A stretch of 5,426 nt of DNA, taken from positions 1 through 5,426 of the forward strand of contig JAUQXD010001307.1 in assembly GCA_030834835.1 (NCBI GenBank), read 5' to 3'. Numbering within the stretch: the stretch's first letter is position 1; each line of letters starts with the position of its first letter. Shown one piece after another: positions 1 through 5,426 of the stretch. The notes beneath the pieces were generated by a model, which saw only the letters and a program-made list of their open reading frames with translations, had not been told where the DNA came from and did no database searches. A program made the position numbers and the translations under genes. This DNA comes from Thermoflexales bacterium. GTDB lineage: Bacteria > Chloroflexota > Anaerolineae > Fen-1058.

Positions 1-1055
1 ACCTCACCGCGGCAGCCGCGCAGATCGTGCGTGCGGGCATGGCGCAGCGTCACGAAGGTGGCGCGCGGCAGCTGCATGGCTGTGCTCGTCGGCTCGAACT
101 TCGGCGTCACACGATTTGTCAAATATTCATTCAAGGTGTGACGCGCTAACTTTAGCAAAGATGTTTTGTCTTCAACGCTCAAGGCCGGAGGTGCGCCCTT
201 CACAAACTCCACCGCCGCATAACCTACCACGCGCCCCTGCTCGCCTTCGGGCACATCGCCGGAGTTGGCATACTTGATCAGGTTGACCTGCTGCGCGCCG
301 AGGTTAGCCGCCAGCATCATCGCCACCAGCACCGGCCCCTTGCCGCACATCGTCGTGTGCAGATTGGGCGTGCGTTTAGACATCGCTTCTTCATCCCACG
401 CTTCCAGCGCCAGCGTATCCAGCGACATCACCGCCTGCAGTGATGACGCATCCACCCGATTGGCGTCACGATAACGCGGATAGTGCGAGAGATCCGTGGA
501 GACGACCACCAGCGATTTGGGGTGCTCGGCCAACTCGAGCGCGAGGGCGTCGGCGATGGCGCGCGCGTTTTCGAGCGTGGGCCGGCCGATCGAGATGGGC
601 ACGATCGGGACGCCGGGAAGCACGCGCTGGATGAAGGGCACTTCCACTTCCAGGCTGTGTTCATCGAGATGGATCGATCGATCGGCGGAGAAGACCGTTG
701 ATGTTTTCAGTAGCTGCTGCGCGAAGTCGACATCGATCGCCACGTCGCCCAACGGCGTGCGCCACGCGCCTTCCGTCCAGATCGCCGCGCCGTCAAAGCC
801 GTAGGATGCCGAATGATTGAAGCCGAGGATGATCACGCGTACGTAGTCGCGGCCCTGCGCCTGTTTGAAACTGTGCGCCGCCACGCCGCCGCTGTACACG
901 TAGCCGGCGTGGGGGGCAATCAAAATCGACGGCTCCGGTTCAAGGCGGGTCGCCTCTGCCAGATAACCGTCGATCACTTTGCTTAACGTCACCGGATCAC
1001 CGGGATAAAATGCGCCTGCCACGGCGGGCAAACGGACCAGCGGCTGCGTTGTCAT
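1..1055 (-). CDS. MEMO1 (AmmeMemoRadiSam protein B) fused to AMMECR1 (protein A), 3' end cut by window edge
   Basis: The frame is open from ATG at 1055 to the left edge: 351 full codons, no stop reached. Residues 8-286 match the MEMO1 family, which shares the fold of LigB-type extradiol dioxygenases. The N-terminus reads RLPAVAGAFYP, followed by APHAGY with H49, GFNHSA with H81, STDLSH with D188 and H191, and TTMCGKGP with C237. These fit the three His and one Cys that line the metal site of human MEMO1. From about residue 292 an AMMECR1 domain begins (LSVEDKTSLLKLAR), continuing to ATFVTLR at 332-338 and LRGCRG at 345-350; about 60 of its usual 180 or so residues are visible. In prokaryotes these families form the AmmeMemoRadiSam set together with a radical SAM protein, whose chemistry is unsettled, so no reaction is assigned here. 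The protein looks cytoplasmic, with no signal peptide. The start is supported by a GAGGG ribosome site and by the family's usual N-terminus. It lies 58 bp downstream of the kinase gene on the same strand. Confidence 0.93.
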   Translation of the reverse strand, partial: MTTQPLVRLPAVAGAFYPGDPVTLSKVIDGYLAEATRLEPEPSILIAPHAGYVYSGGVAAHSFKQAQGRDYVRVIILGFNHSASYGFDGAAIWTEGAWRTPLGDVAIDVDFAQQLLKTSTVFSADRSIHLDEHSLEVEVPFIQRVLPGVPIVPISIGRPTLENARAIADALALELAEHPKSLVVVSTDLSHYPRYRDANRVDASSLQAVMSLDTLALEAWDEEAMSKRTPNLHTTMCGKGPVLVAMMLAANLGAQQVNLIKYANSGDVPEGEQGRVVGYAAVEFVKGAPPALSVEDKTSLLKLARHTLNEYLTNRVTPKFEPTSTAMQLPRATFVTLRHARTHDLRGCRGE

Positions 1056-1060
1056 GTTTA

Positions 1061-1065
1061 CCCTC
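1061..1065 (-). promoter_or_regulatory. Ribosome binding site of the MEMO1-AMMECR1 gene
   Basis: On the minus strand GAGGG lies 5 nt before the ATG at 1055. The frame stays open upstream for more than 60 nt but offers no alternative start there, so this site fixes the start. Confidence 0.75.
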
Positions 1066-1071
1066 GCTTTC

Positions 1072-1132
1072 TTGTCCCCGCTATGGTCAGTATATACCTG
1101 GCGCTGGACAAAATCAATCCGTCTGACTGACC
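1072..1132. repeat. Two interleaved inverted repeats around the MEMO1-AMMECR1 promoter
   Basis: GGTCAGT at 1085-1091 is the exact reverse complement of ACTGACC at 1126-1132. TTGTCC at 1072-1077 is the exact reverse complement of GGACAA at 1106-1111. The arms interleave, so in RNA the two stems would exclude each other or form a pseudoknot. Both pairs flank or overlap the promoter boxes. They could be operator half-sites, but arms of 6-7 bp over 60 bp can arise by chance. Confidence 0.3.
1089..1117 (-). promoter_or_regulatory. Predicted sigma70-type promoter of the MEMO1-AMMECR1 gene
   Basis: Minus strand: -35 TTGATT (1117-1112), a 17-nt spacer, and -10 TATACT (1094-1089). Transcription would start near 1082, giving a leader of about 27 nt that contains the GAGGG site. 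The -35 box overlaps the kinase stop codon (TGA at 1116-1114), so the gene can be expressed independently even if kinase transcripts read through. No terminator is visible in the 58-bp gap. The call rests on consensus match and spacing only. Confidence 0.6.
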
Positions 1133-4100
1133 GGCAGGGTAAAGTTAAACGCGGAGCCCTGCCCCGGCACACTGTCGGCCCAGATGCGGCCGCCGTGAGC
1201 CTCAACGGCCAATCGGCAGAAGGCCAGACCCAGACCGCTGCCGCGCCCCGGTCCCGCGCCACGCACAAATTTCTGGAACAATCGCGCCTGAACCTCGGCG
1301 GGCAGACCCGGCCCGGTGTCACTGACCGAGACGACGACGCGGCGCGCATCGACGGTATCCCGGTGAGCGGAGACGTGAACCTCGCCGCCGGCCGGGGTAA
1401 ATTTGATGGCGTTGCCGATGAGGTTCTGCAGCACCCGCCCGATGAGTTCCGTATCAATGGTCACCGACGGCAATGCGCCGTTGAGATCATTGTGAAGCTG
1501 CACAGACCTCTCATCGGCCAGCACCTTTTGAACGGCCAACACCTCGTCCACAAAACCGGGCAGCAGGGTCGGTTCGCGCTCCAGCGGCATCTGACCGCTT
1601 TCCAGCCGATTCACGTCGAGAATCGACGTGACCAGGTTCAGCATGCGCTGCAGGCCCTGCCGCATGATGGGCAAAACTTGCGGCTGGCTGTCCGTATCCA
1701 CTTCCAACAACTCCAGCGCGCTTTGAATCACCGTCAACGGATTGCGCAGATCGTGCACCATGGTGCTGGTGAGATCATCGCGCAGGTTGGACAATGAGCG
1801 CTCTTCGGTGACATCGCGCAGGATCACCAATCGCCCCGCAGGCAGATTCTCGGTCGTCACCGGCAGGTTGTACCAGACCACCGTCGCTGTGCCAATCTGA
1901 TACTCGCCTTCGCCAGGCGGTTCGTCGCCCACGAGAATCCGCTGCATTTCGCTCCGCATGGCTTCAAACGCCTGCGGGGCCAGCCGCCGTTGATAGGGCA
2001 TCGCCGTCCGCATCGGGCGGCCCAGCCACCGGGCAGGCGTACCCGGCAGCCCCAGCAGCCGCAGTGCCGGTTCGTTGATCACCAGCAGGCGCTGGGCCAT
2101 GCTCAGCAGCACGATGCCGTCCCGGCTGGATTCGATGATGGCCTGCAATTGGCTGCGCTCGCTGACGATGGTTTGATACAGCCGCGCATTATCCAGCGCC
2201 AGCGCCACGGCTTCGGCCAGTGACTGCGCCAGAGAAATATCATTAGCGTCAAACGCCGCCGCCTGCTGGCTGTCGATATTGAGCACGCCCAGTACCCGCT
2301 GGCCGCGCCGCATGGGCACCACCAGCTTGCTGCGCGTACCCGATTCGGGAAAGAGGTGATCGGCGTCGTCGCGCACGTTCGCTGCATGCTGAATCCTGCC
2401 GGAAGTGAAGGCCCGACCGATAATGCCGCGCTCGATGGGCTGTGCCAGGCCGACAGTCATCGGCAGTATGCCGCTGACCGCGCGCACGATCCAGTGCGTG
2501 CCATCGTCGTCGGGCAGAATGATCGCCAGATTGGGCCAGCCGGCCAGCAGCGTGATCGCCTCGGCGGCTGTGCGGGCCACGCCATCCCGATCGAATTTCA
2601 CGCCCACCGTGCGCAGCACTTCGTACAGCGTCGTCTGTTGTTTGGCCAGCCGCCGTTGCAGATCGAAGGTGCGGGCGTTGCGCACCGCCAACGCCATTTG
2701 ATCGGCCGCAGCCTGCATCAACTGCAAGTGCGCTTCGGTAAAATGCCCGCGCTCGGCGTGCATCAAGATCAGCGCACCCAGCAAGACCTGACCGCTGAGA
2801 ATGGGCACGGCCAGCGCCGACCGGGTCGGAATCTGCTCGCCGTTCAGCGTCAACCAGCGCTCGTCGGTCTCGGTATCGATCACCAGGCCAGGCCGGCGAT
2901 TCCGCGCCACCCAGCCCACGAGGCCCTGGCTCATCACCCGCCCGATCAACGCGCGCCGCGAATCGATCGGATCGTTGTCGCGAACTGAGGCGGTATGGGT
3001 GACGGCGCCATCTGCATCAAACAGGAACAGGCTGCCCCGGGCGGCTTCGGTCAAACCCACACTGACCCGCAGCACATTGCGCAGCGTATCGTCCAGATCG
3101 GGTTTTTCGCTGGTGGTGCGGGCTACGGCGACCAGGTTCTCGAACAGCTGCTTCTGCAGGCGCAGTTCGCGATCGGCCCGCTCGCGCTGCGTCGTGTCGC
3201 GCAGAATCACAGTGAAGAAGTCCTGGCCGTCGACGGTCACGCGCGAGATCGACGCTTCGGTCGGAAACTCCTCACCGTTGTTGCGCAGCGCCGTAACGTG
3301 CCCGGCACCCATGGTGCGCGTGGTCGCGCCCGTCTGCGCAAACATCCGGATTTGCGCCGCGTGCCGCTCGCGCGCACGGTCCGGCACAAAGCGGTCAATC
3401 GACTGCCCCAGCGCGTCGGCCGTCTGGCACTTGAACATGCGCTCGGCTCCGGCATTGAACAGCACGATGCGCTGATCGGCGTCCAGCGTGATGATGGCAT
3501 CTTGCGCGGTGTTAATAATGCCCGACAACTGGGCCTGGCTGCGGCGCAACGCCTCTTCCGCGCGATGACGGGCGGTTACGTCACGCAGCACGATCAGACG
3601 CCCGGCGGCCTGCCCCGGTCGATCGGTCAGGGGCGAAATGTGCAGTTCATAGCGCCGATCGTTCAGGATGAATTCGCTTTGCCCGTCGAGCCGGTTGCGG
3701 TACTGATCGAACATCCCGCGATAATCGCCCAGGACCGCGTAAATCGATTGGCCGATCAGGTTGGCGAGTGGCGCGCCCAGCAGATGCTGGGCGGCCGGAT
3801 TGCAGTCGATGATGTGATCGCGCGTGTCCAACACCAGCATCCCGTCCGACATATTCTCGATGACGGCGGTGCGGGCGATCGGGGCCAGATCGATCAATCG
3901 GAAGCGGAACAGCACTGCTCCCAGCATCAGACAACTGATCACCAGCGCGAGTGGCGTCAGATCGAAGTAGGGTAGCAGCGAAAAGTTGAACATCGACGCG
4001 AGGTTGATACCCAGCGGCACAAGGACGGCAATGATCAGAATGGTGACCTGGGTACGATAGAACCGCGTGGCCGCCATCAAGGCCCGCACCATGATGAGCG

Positions 4101-4584
4101 TGCCCCAGCCAATGAGCGCCGATGACGCCAGCGCAAACAGCCACATGACTGGCGCATAATCGACAATCAACACCAGTGCACCGCCCACCCGGAGCAGTCG
4201 CGCGTTGGACCACAACCATTGATGCCCGGTATTGGTCAACGCCAACCCGGCCGTCAAAGCCGGCACAATCAGCATGAGTCCCAACACTCGCCACGTCAGG
4301 CGCGGCCGGAGATCGGCATAGTGAGAAGCGAACACAAACCAGGCCAGCGGCACGCTGACAATGCCCACATACTTGACACCGGCCCAGTACGTCTTCGTAG
4401 CCAGATCGGCGCCGGCCAGTTCGAGGGTATAACTCAGGGACCAGATCGCGGCGGCCATCATCAACGCGCCCAGCGCGGGCGCGCCCCGGACGCGATGATG
4501 CCACCACGTGTAAGGCGTGATGGCAGCCGCGATCAATGTCGCGATGAGTGAGGGCCACAGATAAGGCGTGTCTTGAAAGTGCAT
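1114..4584 (-). CDS. Multi-sensor membrane histidine kinase (7TM-PAS-PAS-GAF-GAF-PAS-HisKA-HATPase_c)
   Basis: This 1156-residue sensor kinase is counted from ATG at 4584. Seven hydrophobic helices (about 7-28, 36-57, 66-90, 96-118, 146-169, 179-199, 208-228) resemble the HisKA_7TM N-terminal module. Then come PAS1 (238-338, ending RLIVLRDVTARHR), PAS2 (350-470, ending ILRDTTQRERA), GAF1 (about 495-640), GAF2 (about 663-803), PAS3 (812-928), HisKA (930-1000) and HATPase_c (1045-1152). The phosphoacceptor is H944 in HDLRNPL. ATP-site boxes are N1054/N1058 in NLIGNAIKF, DTGPG at 1089-1093, the F box LFQKF at 1102-1106 and the G2 box GRGSGLGL at 1113-1120. All look intact, so it should be active at the membrane. 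Charged helical linkers (about 338-352, 466-484, 635-655, 800-815) join the sensors. Neither GAF domain contains a cysteine, which argues against Cys-attached bilin there; the ligands are unknown. There is no receiver domain and no neighbouring regulator. The frame is open up to an ATG at 4713, but that extension is hydrophilic and covers the gene's own likely promoter. An ATG at 4590 is almost as good a start; GGA sits 8 nt before 4584 but only 2 nt before 4590. Confidence 0.95.
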   Translation of the reverse strand: MHFQDTPYLWPSLIATLIAAAITPYTWWHHRVRGAPALGALMMAAAIWSLSYTLELAGADLATKTYWAGVKYVGIVSVPLAWFVFASHYADLRPRLTWRVLGLMLIVPALTAGLALTNTGHQWLWSNARLLRVGGALVLIVDYAPVMWLFALASSALIGWGTLIMVRALMAATRFYRTQVTILIIAVLVPLGINLASMFNFSLLPYFDLTPLALVISCLMLGAVLFRFRLIDLAPIARTAVIENMSDGMLVLDTRDHIIDCNPAAQHLLGAPLANLIGQSIYAVLGDYRGMFDQYRNRLDGQSEFILNDRRYELHISPLTDRPGQAAGRLIVLRDVTARHRAEEALRRSQAQLSGIINTAQDAIITLDADQRIVLFNAGAERMFKCQTADALGQSIDRFVPDRARERHAAQIRMFAQTGATTRTMGAGHVTALRNNGEEFPTEASISRVTVDGQDFFTVILRDTTQRERADRELRLQKQLFENLVAVARTTSEKPDLDDTLRNVLRVSVGLTEAARGSLFLFDADGAVTHTASVRDNDPIDSRRALIGRVMSQGLVGWVARNRRPGLVIDTETDERWLTLNGEQIPTRSALAVPILSGQVLLGALILMHAERGHFTEAHLQLMQAAADQMALAVRNARTFDLQRRLAKQQTTLYEVLRTVGVKFDRDGVARTAAEAITLLAGWPNLAIILPDDDGTHWIVRAVSGILPMTVGLAQPIERGIIGRAFTSGRIQHAANVRDDADHLFPESGTRSKLVVPMRRGQRVLGVLNIDSQQAAAFDANDISLAQSLAEAVALALDNARLYQTIVSERSQLQAIIESSRDGIVLLSMAQRLLVINEPALRLLGLPGTPARWLGRPMRTAMPYQRRLAPQAFEAMRSEMQRILVGDEPPGEGEYQIGTATVVWYNLPVTTENLPAGRLVILRDVTEERSLSNLRDDLTSTMVHDLRNPLTVIQSALELLEVDTDSQPQVLPIMRQGLQRMLNLVTSILDVNRLESGQMPLEREPTLLPGFVDEVLAVQKVLADERSVQLHNDLNGALPSVTIDTELIGRVLQNLIGNAIKFTPAGGEVHVSAHRDTVDARRVVVSVSDTGPGLPAEVQARLFQKFVRGAGPGRGSGLGLAFCRLAVEAHGGRIWADSVPGQGSAFNFTLPVSQTD

Positions 4585-4603
4585 GACCATCGTCCGAGGC
4601 ACA

Positions 4604-4632
4604 ATTATACTCACATCGGTTGAGGTTGCACA
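4604..4632 (-). promoter_or_regulatory. Predicted promoter of the histidine kinase gene
   Basis: A perfect TATAAT lies on the minus strand at 4609-4604. The hexamer 17 nt upstream, TGTGCA (4632-4627), matches the -35 consensus in only three positions, so activator help or another sigma factor is possible. Expected transcription start is near 4597, leaving a leader of about 13 nt before ATG 4584 or about 7 nt before ATG 4590. This placement argues against the longer start at 4713. Confidence 0.5.
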
Positions 4633-4660
4633 GTGCCCCAAACCGCCAGCCAACCGGTCA

Positions 4661-4690
4661 GCGAATTGCGAATCAGCGATTCGGCGATTT
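4661..4690. repeat. Palindrome and heptamer repeats between the divergent promoters
   Basis: CGAATC at 4669-4674 and GATTCG at 4678-4683 form a perfect 6-bp inverted repeat with a 3-bp centre (AGC). It sits in a run of similar words: GCGAATT (4661), GCGAATC (4668), GCGATT (4677) and GCGATTT (4684). The block lies just upstream of the typA -35 box and about 30-60 bp upstream of the kinase promoter, where an operator for either gene would be expected. No known regulator motif is recognised. Confidence 0.4.
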
Positions 4691-4696
4691 GTTGCC

Positions 4697-4725
4697 TTGT
4701 CGCGCGCGCCCAAGTCGGCTATAAT
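4697..4725 (+). promoter_or_regulatory. Predicted sigma70-type promoter of typA
   Basis: -35 TTGTCG (4697-4702), a 17-nt spacer, and a perfect -10 TATAAT (4720-4725). The expected start near 4732 gives a leader of about 75 nt before the typA ATG. This is the best promoter match in the window and fits a steadily expressed translation factor. Confidence 0.7.
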
Positions 4726-4748
4726 TCAACCATTGACCGAGCACCACC

Positions 4749-4780
4749 GACACCTCGGCTTGCTGTATGGCCGGGGTGTC
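4749..4780 (+). promoter_or_regulatory. Hairpin in the typA 5' leader
   Basis: GACACCTCGG (4749-4758) pairs with CCGGGGTGTC (4771-4780) over 10 bp with a single U-G wobble, around a 12-nt loop. It lies downstream of the predicted transcription start and 16 nt before the ribosome site. The following bases (TTATTGCC) are only mildly U-rich, so it is a weak candidate for an intrinsic terminator or attenuator; it may instead stabilise the message or tune translation. A competing shorter stem is possible between CCGAG (4737-4741) and CTCGG (4754-4758), sharing the left arm. It matches no riboswitch class I recognise. Confidence 0.5.
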
Positions 4781-4795
4781 TTATTGCCACAGACT

Positions 4796-4800
4796 AGAGG
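4796..4800 (+). promoter_or_regulatory. Ribosome binding site of typA
   Basis: AGAGG lies 7 nt before the ATG at 4808. An in-frame TGA at 4805-4807, directly before the ATG, rules out any upstream start. Confidence 0.8.
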
Positions 4801-4807
4801 TAAGTGA

Positions 4808-5426
<619 letters not shown>

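Noticed and set aside
265..804. Short plus-strand frames between 265 and 804
   Set aside because: They are antisense or off-phase to the MEMO1 coding sequence, which is continuous on the minus strand from 1055 to the window edge.
1054..1797. 247-codon plus-strand frame opposite the kinase 3' end and MEMO1 start
   Set aside because: It lies antisense to the HisKA and HATPase_c coding sequence, whose motifs are unmistakable. Its translation is rich in Arg, Gln and His with no recognisable domain, typical of a GC-rich shadow frame.
2356..2988. 210-codon plus-strand frame opposite the GAF domains
   Set aside because: It is antisense to the real kinase frame, has shadow-type composition and no domain.
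2995..3975. 326-codon plus-strand frame opposite the PAS/GAF region
   Set aside because: It is fully antisense to the conserved PAS and GAF domains, has no ribosome site or promoter I can see, and is low in complexity. It is a shadow of the kinase frame.
3647..4558. 303-codon minus-strand frame in another phase of the kinase N-terminus
   Set aside because: The membrane helices and PAS1 are in the other phase. This frame is Arg/Gly/His-rich without hydrophobic helices.
4585..4713. N-terminal extension of the kinase to ATG 4713
   Set aside because: The extra 43 residues are hydrophilic, precede the first membrane helix, and cover the kinase's own TATAAT as well as part of the typA promoter region.
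4749..4790. Intrinsic terminator upstream of typA
   Set aside because: The stem is good, but only a broken U-run (TTATT) follows, and no plus-strand gene lies upstream that would need terminating. A leader structure is the better reading.

Overview
The window comes from a GC-rich bacterial genome. My best guess is a member of the Chloroflexota, because very long 7TM/PAS/GAF sensor kinases and joined MEMO1/AMMECR1 proteins fit that phylum; this is inference from gene style, and no marker in the window proves it. There are three protein genes. Two lie on the minus strand and one on the plus strand, starting from a shared divergent intergenic region. I see no tRNA, rRNA, CRISPR array, insertion sequence or phage gene.

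Left part (1-1055, minus): a MEMO1-family protein (AmmeMemoRadiSam system protein B) whose frame runs straight on into an AMMECR1 domain (system protein A) and leaves the window at position 1. Its start, ribosome binding site and a good sigma70-type promoter are all visible. The promoter overlaps the last codons of the upstream kinase gene.

Centre (1114-4584, minus): one very large membrane sensor histidine kinase. It has a seven-helix N-terminus, then PAS-PAS-GAF-GAF-PAS, then HisKA and HATPase_c. All catalytic boxes are intact. No receiver domain or response regulator is visible, so its partner is unknown.

Right part (4585-4807): a 223-bp divergent intergenic region. It holds a perfect -10 box for the kinase with a very short leader, a short perfect palindrome within a run of related heptamers, a strong promoter for the plus-strand gene, and a 10-bp hairpin in that gene's leader. 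From 4808 to the right edge lies the N-terminal third of the translational GTPase TypA/BipA.

The three genes do not form an obvious pathway. The kinase and the MEMO/AMMECR1 gene are co-directional with a 58-bp gap and may share some transcription, but the second has its own promoter. TypA is a housekeeping or stress translation factor transcribed the other way. The window looks mostly ordinary. The parts most worth checking are the domain fusion, the structured typA leader and the divergent control region.
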